Shown: piece by piece, positions 16,790 to 25,585 of the stretch
How positions within the stretch are numbered: position 1 is the stretch's first letter
How the letters are laid out: every line of letters begins with the position of its first letter
Assembly (NCBI GenBank): GCA_004362315.1
Contig: SNWL01000010.1
Location: forward strand, 62,001 to 126,000
Origin: Mycobacterium sp. BK086
GTDB taxonomy: Bacteria > Actinomycetota > Actinomycetes > Mycobacteriales > Mycobacteriaceae
Direction: 5' to 3'
Length of the DNA: 64,000 bases
Program-made: the position numbers and the translations under genes
The notes under the pieces: generated by a model
What the model was told of the DNA's origin: nothing
Database searches by the model: none
Seen by the model: the letters and a program-made list of their open reading frames with translations, nothing else

Positions 16790-17560
16790 TCAGTGCGCCG
16801 TCCATCCGCCGTCGACCAATATTCGTTGGCCAGTGATGTAGCGGCCGGCGTCACTGGCGAGGAGCAGAAGTGCTCCGTCGAAGTCCTCAGGCTGCCCATG
16901 CCGGGGCAGCAGTGAGTTACGCAAGATCCAGTTCTGTACGTTGGATTCGTGGATGACCGAAGAGGTCATCTCCGTCTCGATGAAGCCCGGCGCGAGGCTG
17001 TTGATCCGGATCCCATAGCGACTCCACTGTGCGGCCCATTCCCTCGTCAGCGCCTCCATGCCGCCTTTGGTCGCGGCGTAGACGGCTTGCGGGAATCGCC
17101 CGATGCCGACCGAGGCGGTGATCGAAGTGATGTTGATAATCGAACCGTTGCCTGCCGCACACATCCCCGGGAACACTGCCTGTGCCAACAGGATTGGCGC
17201 CTCCACGTTCACCGCGAGTGTGCGCCGAATGTCCTCGTAAGACTCATCTTCGGCCTTCACACCGGCTGCGAGGTAGGCCGCGTTGTTCACCAGGATGTCG
17301 ACGCTTCCGTCGAATGCGTCCAGGCAGGCACTCGCGGCTGTGCGGACCTGATCGGATTCGGCGAGGTCCGCAGTAATTGACAGTACGCGACCGGTAGACG
17401 CCGCTTCCTCGTCCAGAACGGTGGGCCTCCGGGCGATGGCAGCGACCCGCGCGCCCGCAAGCACGAGGGTTCGGGCCAGCCGCACGCCCAGTCCGGCACT
17501 CGCGCCGGTGACAATCGCTGTCTTGCCTTCGAGACTGAATAAGCTGTCCACGTTGGCCAT
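16790..17560 (-). CDS. Short-chain dehydrogenase/reductase (SDR)
   Basis: A 256-residue classical SDR: TGASAGLG nucleotide-binding motif near residue 18, NNAAYL, then the catalytic YAATKGG. The Ser region is NITSITASVG. Start: ATG at 17560 has GAGGAG 8 bp upstream and gives MANVDSLFSLEGKTAIVTG; the longer frame from 17641 is not needed. It probably oxidises a pathway alcohol or 3-hydroxyacyl-CoA. It follows the alpha/beta hydrolase gene by 123 bp on the same strand. Confidence 0.9.
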   Translation of the reverse strand: MANVDSLFSLEGKTAIVTGASAGLGVRLARTLVLAGARVAAIARRPTVLDEEAASTGRVLSITADLAESDQVRTAASACLDAFDGSVDILVNNAAYLAAGVKAEDESYEDIRRTLAVNVEAPILLAQAVFPGMCAAGNGSIINITSITASVGIGRFPQAVYAATKGGMEALTREWAAQWSRYGIRINSLAPGFIETEMTSSVIHESNVQNWILRNSLLPRHGQPEDFDGALLLLASDAGRYITGQRILVDGGWTAH

Positions 17561-17683
17561 ACGGGATGCTCCTCTGAGTTTGGGCCCACATGGGGCGTAA
17601 CGTCGGCCACGGCTTGGGCCTTGAGTGGTCGTCGGGGACAATGCTCACGCGGGGGTCCAGGCGCTCGCACACCGCCATCTGCG

Positions 17684-18427
17684 CTAGCCGCTGGGGGCGT
17701 AGCTCCGTGGTAGCCACTCGGCTGTCGCGGCAAGCTTCTCGGCGGTCCACTCAGGCTCGGTGAGCATGAGGTCATGACCGGTACGCAGCTCCCAGAAGCG
17801 CCCGTCGCTCCGCTTGCGAAGCTCGCTGGCGTCGCGGTGAGAGCTGCCCAGCGCGCTGACGATATGGCTTTGCGGGATAGTCCTGAGGGCGACTTCGTCG
17901 TTCAATTTCAGCGGTTGTTCGAAGCATCGCCACGGCTGTGGCGTGAGCCGCGGCAGCATCCATTCGCGCATCGCACGGTCGGTCACGCCGCACAACAGCG
18001 ATAGCTCAGCTGTTGGTGGATGGCACAGCTCAATTCCGTTCAGTGTCAAAACATAATTGCGTAGAGCAGCGATCGGGCCGGGGGCAATATCGGCGAGCGA
18101 CTCGCCGTCGGTTGGGACTGGCGCATCCAGGTACACGAGGTGTCCGACATGTCGATGCGCACGGTCGGCGGCACCGGTGATCACCATCCCGCCGTAGCCA
18201 TGGCCCACAAGGATCGCCTCGCGCAGGTCTTCGAACCGAAGCACTCCGACGACATCGCGGATGTGGCACTCGAGGTCGACCTTGGGTCCCAGTAAGTGCG
18301 CTCGTTCGCCGAGCCCAGTCAGAGTCGGGGTATAAACCTGGTGTCCCTGTGCACGCAACAGCCCCGCCACGGGTTGGTAGCACCACCCACCGTGCCCACC
18401 GCCGTGCACCAACACATACGTCGCCAA
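17684..18427 (-). CDS. Alpha/beta hydrolase fold protein lacking the nucleophilic Ser
   Basis: A 247-residue alpha/beta hydrolase of the plant-esterase/methylketone synthase-like group: LVHGGGHGGWCY oxyanion region at residues 6-17, LTGLGER, and a late His in RTGHDLM. The nucleophile elbow, normally VGHSYGG, reads VGHGYGG, with Gly at position 77 in place of Ser (codon GGC where AGC would be Ser). The protein may therefore be non-hydrolytic (lyase, cofactor-free or binding role) or carry a recent inactivating mutation. Divergent from the P450 gene at 18646; the shared region has a perfect TGGCA-N6-TGCCA dyad. Confidence 0.85.
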   Translation of the reverse strand: MATYVLVHGGGHGGWCYQPVAGLLRAQGHQVYTPTLTGLGERAHLLGPKVDLECHIRDVVGVLRFEDLREAILVGHGYGGMVITGAADRAHRHVGHLVYLDAPVPTDGESLADIAPGPIAALRNYVLTLNGIELCHPPTAELSLLCGVTDRAMREWMLPRLTPQPWRCFEQPLKLNDEVALRTIPQSHIVSALGSSHRDASELRKRSDGRFWELRTGHDLMLTEPEWTAEKLAATAEWLPRSYAPSG

Positions 18428-18558
18428 GATGCTCTCCCGTTCCTTCCAAGACCACTGCTACGCGCCATCACGGGCGCCTAGTCGGCCCTGGACCAACACG
18501 GTGGTAATCGGCGCGCTGATCGCCGCCCCGGGTGGGGGCGCACCTCGTGACTGCGTTA

Positions 18559-18574
18559 TGGCAGTGCTATGCCA
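18559..18574. promoter_or_regulatory. Candidate operator, perfect TGGCA-N6-TGCCA dyad
   Basis: TGGCA GTGCTA TGCCA is a perfect inverted repeat between the divergent alpha/beta hydrolase and P450 genes. A further half site TGCCA follows at about 18589. Its place supports the P450 start at 18646 rather than an upstream in-frame start at 18532, which would put the operator inside the gene. Confidence 0.6.
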
Positions 18575-18645
18575 TTATGTTAGCGTACTGCCAGATTGCG
18601 GAGCACTGGTCTGATGGATGCGTCAATGGAAGCGGGGCGTCGGCT

Positions 18646-19839
18646 GTGAGCGTCACACGTGAGATCTACTACGACCCTTACGACGTGGAGATCCACGAGG
18701 ATCCCTACCCGACGTTCAAGCGGCTTCGTGAGGAGTTGCCGCTGTACTACAACGAACGTCATGACTTCTACGCGGTGAGTCGGTACGCCGACGTGGAACG
18801 CGGCTTGATCGACAAGGAGAACCTGATCTCCAGCAAGGGTGACGTGCTGGAGATGATCAAGGCGAACGTCGTGATGCCGCCCGGCACGTTCATCTATGAA
18901 GACCCGCCTCTACACACCGTGCACCGCGGTGTGGTGGCAGGGGTGTTCACGCCCAAGCGCATGGCTTCCATCGAGCCGCTCGTGCGCGACTACGCCGCAC
19001 GGTGCCTGGACGAGTTTGTTGGGGCCGGTCGCTTTGACTTCATCGCGAACCTCGGCGCCGAGATGCCGATGCGTGTGATCGGAATGCTGCTCGGGATCCC
19101 CGAGAGTGAGCAAGAGCAGATTCACGTTTTCGTCGATGACACCCACAGGGTGGGGCCGGACGGGACGATGGAATTCGACGACAACACCTTCGCCGCGGCC
19201 GGTGAGATGTACCGCCACTACATCGAGTGGCGTGCCGACAATCCCTCCGACGATTTGATGACCGATCTGTTGAATGTCGAGTTCGTCGACGAACAGGGCC
19301 AGAAGCGCCGACTGACCCACGGCGAAATCTTGATGTATGTGAGTCTGATCTCCGGTGCGGGAAACGAGACCACGCAACGACTGATCGGTTGGGCAGGCAA
19401 GGTACTGGCCGATCACCCCCAGCAGCGCCGCGAACTTGTGGAAGATCCGTCGCTGATCCCGAGCGCCGTTCACGAGTTGCTGCGCTTCGAACCCCCATCG
19501 CATCAGGTCGCGCGCGTCGCCGCACACGATGTCGAGTTCCAGGGTCAGACGGTCCCGGCCGGCAGCATCCTGCTCTGTCTGACCGCCTCAGCCAACCGCG
19601 ACGAGCAGGTGTTCCCCGACGGTGAGACATTTGACATCCATCGCAAGTCCGCGCACGTGATGAGCTTCGGTCATGGTGTTCACTACTGCCTGGGCGCAGC
19701 CTTGGCACGCCTCGAAGGCCGGGTGGCACTGGAGGAAGTACTCAAACGCTTCCGCACCTGGGACGTGGACTGGGACGCCGCCAAACTCGCCCCCACCACC
19801 TCGACGCGCGGCTGGGACACACTGCCCGTCTTTATCTAG
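18646..19839 (+). CDS. Cytochrome P450
   Basis: A 397-residue P450 counted from GTG 18646 (VSVTREIYYDPYDVEIHEDPYP, a common mycobacterial P450 N-terminus). The I-helix is SGAGNETT with the canonical acid-Thr pair, ExxR is in HELLRFEPPSHQ, and the haem loop is FGHGVHYCLG. No ferredoxin gene is adjacent, so it may share the 3Fe-4S ferredoxin at 8569. Role: hydroxylation of a pathway intermediate (inference). The canonical I-helix contrasts with the other P450 at 8778. Confidence 0.93.
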   Translation: MSVTREIYYDPYDVEIHEDPYPTFKRLREELPLYYNERHDFYAVSRYADVERGLIDKENLISSKGDVLEMIKANVVMPPGTFIYEDPPLHTVHRGVVAGVFTPKRMASIEPLVRDYAARCLDEFVGAGRFDFIANLGAEMPMRVIGMLLGIPESEQEQIHVFVDDTHRVGPDGTMEFDDNTFAAAGEMYRHYIEWRADNPSDDLMTDLLNVEFVDEQGQKRRLTHGEILMYVSLISGAGNETTQRLIGWAGKVLADHPQQRRELVEDPSLIPSAVHELLRFEPPSHQVARVAAHDVEFQGQTVPAGSILLCLTASANRDEQVFPDGETFDIHRKSAHVMSFGHGVHYCLGAALARLEGRVALEEVLKRFRTWDVDWDAAKLAPTTSTRGWDTLPVFI

Positions 19840-19966
19840 GGCGTGGTGCGGGCCGGTCGCCGACGCAAGTCGGCCGTCGCGACGTGCGCCCGACAAGCGT
19901 CGGAAATCCGCACTCGTTCAGTATGTTCCGCGATAGGAGCCGACACTTTGGCCTATACACAGGGGC

Positions 19967-21523
19967 ATGGTGACATCCATGTGTGTGGGCCGTGTTGGCA
20001 AGCTGGCGGTATTTCTCGGTGTGGGGACCGCGGTCGTCATGGGATATGGATGCGCGACAGCATCGGCCGAGACGAAGGGGACAAGCTCACCAGCATCATC
20101 GAGTTCGACGCAGCCGTCGGATCCAAGTTCGTCGCCATCCGGGGCGGCTCAGTCGGCGAAGGGTTCGCCACGTGGGAAAGGGACTTCGCGCGCCGCGGCA
20201 ACGTCACCGGAGCTGGGAACGGTGACTAGTACCGGCGGCGCACAGACCAGCTCTGCGGCGAGTTCCACGTCCGCTTCCCCCCCGCCCACGCCGACACCGT
20301 CGTCGTCTGGGACCTTCCAGCGTCAACCGGCCAGCGGCGCAACACTGTCGGGCGCCGAGCCGCTGAATTCACGTCAAGCCCCTACCGCAGCCGTTGCGGC
20401 CATCGTGCCCGTCAGCGTCCCAGGCCGGATCATGTCGAGTCTGGCGAGCCTCGTTCCGAGTCCATTCACCGGCCCGCCATCGCCTCTCGCTCCCGCACAG
20501 GCGACGGGGTTGTGGGCGCTTCTGTCCGCTGGCCACCGCGGGGCCACGGCCGCTGTCCCACGACCCGCCGGCGTGTCCGACGTCCAGGTCAGCGCCACGA
20601 CGACACCGGTCAGATTCACCGGTCAACCGACGGTCGTGACGCAAGTCCTGGTCGCGGGGCTGCGGCTGGTGAAGGCGATCGGAAAGCTTGTCGGTTTGAA
20701 TCTCGGTGGCGCTGGCTTGGCGATCTTGCCGAGCACGAGTCCTCCCCCGCTCGTGACCCAGGGCCTCAACGTGCACCAAACCGAGTTCGGCGGCTGGCAG
20801 GTGTGGATTCTGCAGCCCGCATCGCCATCGGGAAAGTACATCGTGGGCCTTCATGGCGGCGGGTTCAACCTTCAACCGACGATTCTGCATTGGTACGACT
20901 ACGCCTCGATAGTGCGCAATACCGGCGCTACGGTCATCGTGCCGATTTATCCGCTGGTCCAGGAGGGGGGAACCGCAGCCACCGTGGTCCCGCAAACTGC
21001 GGACCTGATCTCCTCACTGATCGATCAACACGGGGCTGACGCGGTCAGCGTCTACGGAGACTCCGCCGGAGCCAATATCGCCCTCGCCGCTACGCAGGAG
21101 TTGGTGCGCCGCGGCGACCCCACTCCCGCTCGAATGGTGCTCATTTCACCGGTCGTCGACCTCTCGATGAGTAATCCAGCGATCTCACTGATCGATGATC
21201 CGGTGCTGGGTGGCGGCGATGGTGCAAACGCCAGTGGGCTGCTCTGGTCGGGCGGCGATCTGACCAATCCGCTGGCCAGCCCCTTGTACGGCTCCGTTGC
21301 GGGGCTTCCGCCAACCTGGGTCTACACCGGGTCATTGGAGTTGCTCGCTCCTGACGTGCTCCGCTTGCAGGACAAAGCGATTGCCGAAGGCGCCGACGTC
21401 ACCTTCATTCTCCGCAAAGGGGAGATACACGATTGGGCAGGGCCTGGTTCGATCATTCCGTTTACCGAGGGGGCGTCCGTTCGCCCTCAGATCTATCGAC
21501 AGCTCGTCGGTGACGAGGCCTGA
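19967..21523 (+). CDS. Exported alpha/beta hydrolase (HSL-type esterase/lipase)
   Basis: A 518-residue protein. Residues 1-35 look like a signal peptide (GKLAVFLGVGTAVVMGYGCATASAE). Residues of about 36-150 are a low-complexity Ser/Thr/Pro/Ala-rich stretch. The C-terminal domain is hormone-sensitive-lipase type: HGGGF oxyanion motif, YGDSAGAN nucleophile elbow, and a late His in GEIHDWAG. This layout resembles mycobacterial cell-wall lipases such as the LipY catalytic domain, without a PE domain. Probably hydrolyses esters at the cell surface. Start ATG 19967; ATG 19979 also possible. Confidence 0.85.
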   Translation: MVTSMCVGRVGKLAVFLGVGTAVVMGYGCATASAETKGTSSPASSSSTQPSDPSSSPSGAAQSAKGSPRGKGTSRAAATSPELGTVTSTGGAQTSSAASSTSASPPPTPTPSSSGTFQRQPASGATLSGAEPLNSRQAPTAAVAAIVPVSVPGRIMSSLASLVPSPFTGPPSPLAPAQATGLWALLSAGHRGATAAVPRPAGVSDVQVSATTTPVRFTGQPTVVTQVLVAGLRLVKAIGKLVGLNLGGAGLAILPSTSPPPLVTQGLNVHQTEFGGWQVWILQPASPSGKYIVGLHGGGFNLQPTILHWYDYASIVRNTGATVIVPIYPLVQEGGTAATVVPQTADLISSLIDQHGADAVSVYGDSAGANIALAATQELVRRGDPTPARMVLISPVVDLSMSNPAISLIDDPVLGGGDGANASGLLWSGGDLTNPLASPLYGSVAGLPPTWVYTGSLELLAPDVLRLQDKAIAEGADVTFILRKGEIHDWAGPGSIIPFTEGASVRPQIYRQLVGDEA

Positions 21524-21646
21524 CGCGCCCTTTCGGGTTCACGATTGACAGTGTTGGGGTTCGGCTCAGCAATGTCTTCCGGCGAGCGTTCAGCAGGAGA
21601 TTGCTTCTGACGCAACAGCTCCCCGGCATGCAGGGGTTGCGTGTCC

Positions 21647-22501
21647 CTACGGTGGTGAAAACGTACCGTGGTCGGGCGGCGAATCCGCTAGCCGCAGGGC
21701 GCACAGAGCAAACTGGGCCCGGAAACGGTCGGTGGGATCGTCGAGATGCCAGCCCAACACGCCTGCGGCACGGCCGAGTCGATCGGCCACCGTACTGTGG
21801 TGGACGTACAGTTCCTGCGCCGCCGAACGCAACGAACCAGTTCGGCAGAAGGCCTGAAGTGCAGCGATATCCAGATCGCCCATGTCGGTGTTCGCGAGCT
21901 CCTCGAGTGCCCTGACGTCTCGTTGGTCGCGCAGTTCTGCTCGGGGGATCTTGGCGAGCAGCGCAAAAACGCCAAGCTTGTCATATTTCACCAATGGCCG
22001 ACCGGCCAAGGCAGGAGTGCCGGATGCCCGCGGTGCGGCGAAACGCAACGCCACAATTGCTTGCTCCCAGGACTTTTCGGCAACAGTGGGCGCGACGCTG
22101 CCTCCCACCCCCATACGCAGACTTCCGTCCGCGAACCGCCGCGGATGGCTCTGTCGTAATGCCGTACAGATATCAGACACCGTGGAGTCGTCGGCGCGGC
22201 GGGGCTGGATGAACATCAGCGCCAGTTCTCCGCATGGCGCGATCCGCACCTCAGGCATCCTTGACACCTGTTCCACCAGCATCTGCGCCTCCAGGACCGG
22301 ATCGCAGGTGCGAGCAACCGATATTGCGGCGACACGCAACGGCCGTCGTGACTCGAGGCCGAGGAGTCGACGCGCCCGGCGCCGGTCAGCCAATGACGCA
22401 CGGCCGTTCAACACCGTCTCGGTCAACGCCGCATCGGCTATGAACTCGCCGCTTGTGCGAGCAGCTGCGCGCGCGGTGTTGGAGTTGTTGGGTGACGTCA
22501 T
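21647..22501 (-). CDS. PucR/CdaR-like transcriptional regulator
   Basis: A 284-residue protein. The C-terminal helix-turn-helix LQAFCRTGSLRSAAQELYVHHSTVADRL, followed by FRAQFALCALRLA, is the PucR C-terminal HTH (HTH_30) pattern. The middle (RPLRVAAISVARTCDPVLEAQMLV...) is a GGDEF-like/PucR central domain without catalytic residues. Start: ATG 22501 with GGAAGGAG 5-6 bp upstream; the frame extends to 22564 but that start lacks such a site. It lies just downstream of the SDR gene. Target unknown. Confidence 0.78.
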   Translation of the reverse strand: MTSPNNSNTARAAARTSGEFIADAALTETVLNGRASLADRRRARRLLGLESRRPLRVAAISVARTCDPVLEAQMLVEQVSRMPEVRIAPCGELALMFIQPRRADDSTVSDICTALRQSHPRRFADGSLRMGVGGSVAPTVAEKSWEQAIVALRFAAPRASGTPALAGRPLVKYDKLGVFALLAKIPRAELRDQRDVRALEELANTDMGDLDIAALQAFCRTGSLRSAAQELYVHHSTVADRLGRAAGVLGWHLDDPTDRFRAQFALCALRLADSPPDHGTFSPP

Positions 22502-22588
22502 TGCCACTCCTTCCCTCGGCCGCGTGCTGTTCGGGCGAGGACTCCGGCACGTGCCGCTGCGCATCGACCTTGGGCCAAGTATGAACTG

Positions 22589-23518
22589 CTAGATGCTGAC
22601 ACCGACTCGGTCGCAGATGGCCATGACTTCTTCTTCGATGGACATCGGGATGATGAACTGTTGTGTCGCGGACACTTCCGCGAGGTTCGCTGCGATGTCT
22701 TCGGCAGTCGGTTGGCTGCCCGATTCGGCCAACCAGCCGTCGGCAAGCCCGACGAAGACCCGCGCGAAGCGCCCGGCGCCGGCGGAGTAGTTGTGGTGAC
22801 TGACCGTGCAGCTGCGGCTCGCGAGAAAAGTTACTATCGGAACCACCAACTCCGGCTGGATAGCCTTGAAAAAGCCTGACTGTTCGAGAAATTCTGGATC
22901 ACCCACCGTATCGGTGACCATCCGCGAGTAGCCGAACGGCAATACGGTGTTCGCCAGGATCCCGTGCTGGCCACCCTCGATGGCGATGGTGTTGGTCAGG
23001 CCAAACAGACCCGCTTTGGCGGCCGAGTAGTGGGCTTCGAACGGCTGGCCGAACATCCCCGCAGACGACGCGATGAATACGATCCGGCCGTAGCCTTGGT
23101 CTTTCATCACCCGAAATGCGGCCTGGCTCAAATAGAATCCGCCGTCGAGGTGCACGCTGAGCATGCGCCGCCATTCCGTTGGGGACAGGTCCTCAAACGC
23201 TATGCTGTTGAAGATTCCGGCATTGCTCACCACGGCGTCGAGCCGGCCGAAGCTGTCGACCGCGGTCTGGATGATCGACTGCGCGCCCTCGGGGCTGTCC
23301 ACCGAATCGTGCGAGGCCACTGCGCTGCCACCGTCGCGCTTGATCTCATCGACGACCTCATCGGCGACGCTGGAGTCGGCTCCGCTGCCGTGCATGCTGC
23401 CGCCGAGGTCGTTGACCACAACGGAAGCGCCCCGCCGCGCGAACTCGAGCGCGTAAAGCCGGCCCAGACCGCGACCTGCACCGGTCACGACGACGGCCTG
23501 GCCATTGAAGTCAATCAT
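22589..23518 (-). CDS. SDR family oxidoreductase, MFE-2-like (3-hydroxyacyl-CoA dehydrogenase type)
   Basis: A 309-residue SDR with TGAGRGLGR at residues 12-20, VVNDLGGSMHG, NAGIF and YSAAKAGLFGLTNT. The VVNDLGG motif and the longer C-terminus match the dehydrogenase domain of peroxisomal-type multifunctional enzyme 2 and actinobacterial steroid-side-chain dehydrogenases. It likely oxidises a 3-hydroxyacyl-CoA. AGGAG lies 6 bp before the ATG. Two tandem perfect TGGCA-N6-TGCCA operators lie 76-114 bp upstream. Confidence 0.88.
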   Translation of the reverse strand: MIDFNGQAVVVTGAGRGLGRLYALEFARRGASVVVNDLGGSMHGSGADSSVADEVVDEIKRDGGSAVASHDSVDSPEGAQSIIQTAVDSFGRLDAVVSNAGIFNSIAFEDLSPTEWRRMLSVHLDGGFYLSQAAFRVMKDQGYGRIVFIASSAGMFGQPFEAHYSAAKAGLFGLTNTIAIEGGQHGILANTVLPFGYSRMVTDTVGDPEFLEQSGFFKAIQPELVVPIVTFLASRSCTVSHHNYSAGAGRFARVFVGLADGWLAESGSQPTAEDIAANLAEVSATQQFIIPMSIEEEVMAICDRVGVSI

Positions 23519-23593
23519 GCTCTGCTCCTATTTGTGCCGCGTGGGCCGATCGCTCGACGCGTTCTGGTTTCACCACCGCACACAGTAACAAAC

Positions 23594-23632
23594 TGGCACT
23601 CCCCTGCCACCAATACTGGCACTCTTCTGCCA
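23594..23632. promoter_or_regulatory. Tandem pair of perfect TGGCA-N6-TGCCA operators
   Basis: Sites 23594-23609 (TGGCA CTCCCC TGCCA) and 23617-23632 (TGGCA CTCTTC TGCCA) are both perfect dyads, centre to centre 23 bp, that is about two helical turns, so two dimers could bind the same face. They precede the SDR gene at 22589. These are the strongest members of the dyad family and a good seed for a genome search. Confidence 0.65.
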
Positions 23633-23766
23633 CCAAGTGCGACTGTGCTGAGCTGTTCCAGTTCGGGCCCCATGGCACGTCCGCTGATGCGCGCATGGGT
23701 ACCCCTTCGGGTCGCGCGGCGGGCATGGTGCGCTGGGGAGGAATAGTCGCCTGGCTCAAGTGACCC

Positions 23767-24759
23767 TCACCGCGGATGCGGGCGCTCCGGGATCTCCAGC
23801 ACCACGCGTCCGCGGACGTCCGATTCGACGTCGCCGTGCGCTCGTGCGATTTGCTCCAATGGATATCGCTCAGCAATCGGCACGATTAACTCATCCGTCG
23901 CGGCTGCCGCCGTGAGGTCCTGTGCCGCAAGCTGTTTAGCTTCGGGTGGGAAGTCGTCACTGCCCAGCAGGCGGAGCGTCACATTGTTGAAGAGGAGCGG
24001 CCAGAATGGGATAGCGGTGTCATCAGTGCGGGTGCCGTAGGCGGCGATGACACCGTAAGGAGCCAGCACCCTGGAGTCGAAAAGGGCGTTGTCGGACAGC
24101 GAGACCTCGACAACGCGCTCCACCCCGCGTGGAGCGAACTCGCGAACCGCCCCGGCCGCGTCGGGCTGGTCAAGCGCCACGATCCCCGCGAGGTTCAACT
24201 GTTGGGCAAGTCCGACGTCGCGCAGGTGGTGCACAGTTCCAATGACGGTGGCACCCGCGCGGCGGGCGAGTTGGGCAGCCAACGAGCCCACGCCACCGAG
24301 CACACCGTGGACGAGAACGGTCCGGCCGTGTACGGGTCCGTCGGCGAACACGCAGCGATGTGCGGTGATGCCGGGGATGCCGAGGCAAGCGCCGATGTCG
24401 TCGGGAACGTTGTGCGGCAGCGGGACCGCCTGACGGGCGGGTACGGTGGTGTATTGGGCTGCGGTGCCGAATGGCCGGTAGGACTGGGCGCCATAGACCC
24501 AGACGCGTTGGCCGATAAGCGTTTCGGGAACATTTGTGCCGACAGCATCGATGTATCCGGCGCCATCGCTGTGAGGAACGATGCGCGGGAACGCCATCGG
24601 ATTGTTCAGCCAGCCGGCACGTTTCTTGATGTCACCGGGATTGATCCCGGACACTGAGAGTCGCACGCGAACCTCACCGGGAGCCGGTTCGGGGTTGGGT
24701 AGCTCGCCGTAACGCAGCACAGCAGCAGGTCCTTGGTAGTCGTACCAGCTCGCCCACAT
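23767..24759 (-). CDS. NADPH:quinone oxidoreductase-like MDR family protein
   Basis: A 330-residue zinc-independent medium-chain dehydrogenase/reductase: SGINPGDIKKRAG, VPHSDGAGYIDAVG, and the NADPH site VHGVLGGVGSLAAQLA. No structural-zinc Cys cluster is visible, so it is quinone-oxidoreductase-like. Start: ATG 24759 with GTGAGG 5 bp upstream; GTG 24762 is adjacent. Between this gene and the SDR gene is 249 bp that holds the tandem operators. Confidence 0.88.
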   Translation of the reverse strand: MWASWYDYQGPAAVLRYGELPNPEPAPGEVRVRLSVSGINPGDIKKRAGWLNNPMAFPRIVPHSDGAGYIDAVGTNVPETLIGQRVWVYGAQSYRPFGTAAQYTTVPARQAVPLPHNVPDDIGACLGIPGITAHRCVFADGPVHGRTVLVHGVLGGVGSLAAQLARRAGATVIGTVHHLRDVGLAQQLNLAGIVALDQPDAAGAVREFAPRGVERVVEVSLSDNALFDSRVLAPYGVIAAYGTRTDDTAIPFWPLLFNNVTLRLLGSDDFPPEAKQLAAQDLTAAAATDELIVPIAERYPLEQIARAHGDVESDVRGRVVLEIPERPHPR

Positions 24760-24942
24760 CACAACCTCACTACATCATTCGATCCGCTGGTCACATCGGC
24801 AGCGGTACCCGCTATCGAGCACGAGACATCGATCTCCTTGAACAATGCCACCGGCGCGATTCCTTCCGGCACTGCGGCCGGCGGCGTGGGGAGGTCGGCC
24901 AGCCGCTCCCACCGGTTCGTACATTCCCTGAAGCACTTTCGG

Positions 24943-25479
24943 TCACGACGGTGCAGCAGAGCGCAGATTGGGGTCCGCGTCGTAGCGGTGGTAGGTCGCC
25001 GACATCGCGCGTTGTGGATCGAGCCGGCCCAGGATGGCTTCGGTGATGTCAGCGAGTTGATCAATCTGTGCCGGGGTTAGTGCGTCGATCACGTTCTCCC
25101 GTACGTTGGCCGCGTGCCCCGGCGCTGCGTCGCGAACCTTGCGCCAACCAGCGCTGGTCAGGCGCGCATTGGTCGCACGCGCGTCTTCCGGGCAGGGCAG
25201 CCGTTCCACGAGGCCGCGGTCCTCGAGTCGCTTCACCACGTGGGACAGCCGAGGCGGGGTGGCGTTGGTCTGGGCCGCCAGCATACTCATTCGCAAGGTT
25301 CGTTTCGGCGCCTCCGACAGCATCGCCAGCACGAAGTACTCGAAGTGCATGAGGTCTGCGTCGCGACGCAACTGAGAGTCGAGTGCGGCGGGCAATAGCT
25401 CGAGGACCGACGCGAGCCGCACCCACGCCGCCAGTTCGCTCTGATCCAACCCTGTGGTGGCCACGACCCATCTTCTCAC
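24943..25479 (-). CDS. MarR family transcriptional regulator
   Basis: A 178-residue MarR protein with the winged helix at about 60-115: LRMSMLAAQTNATPPRLSHVVKRLEDRGLVERLPCPEDARAT. Two near-identical palindromes (TTGTAGCTACAA and TTGTATCTACAA) lie between it and the divergent VOC gene, consistent with an autoregulated repressor whose ligand is an aromatic or related compound. GTG at 25464 is an alternative start. Confidence 0.9.
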   Translation of the reverse strand: MRRWVVATTGLDQSELAAWVRLASVLELLPAALDSQLRRDADLMHFEYFVLAMLSEAPKRTLRMSMLAAQTNATPPRLSHVVKRLEDRGLVERLPCPEDARATNARLTSAGWRKVRDAAPGHAANVRENVIDALTPAQIDQLADITEAILGRLDPQRAMSATYHRYDADPNLRSAAPS

Positions 25480-25485
25480 GGACAG

Positions 25486-25532
25486 TTGTAGCTACAAGAA
25501 AGTATCTGCTACGGTTAATGTTGTATCTACAA
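25486..25532. promoter_or_regulatory. MarR operators, two TTGTANCTACAA-type palindromes
   Basis: TTGTAGCTACAA (25486-25497) is a perfect 12-bp palindrome; TTGTATCTACAA (25521-25532) differs by one base. They are 35 bp apart in the divergent promoter of the MarR and VOC genes, the usual place for MarR autoregulation. Confidence 0.75.
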
Positions 25533-25585
25533 CTAAAGTGCTGGCCTTCCGGCCGGGCGCCGTACTTCGAACGAGAGCTCAGTTG

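Noticed and set aside
18532..18645. Longer N-terminus for the second P450 from 18532
   Set aside because: It would place the perfect TGGCA-N6-TGCCA operator inside the gene, and the extra residues do not look like a P450 start; GTG 18646 fits.
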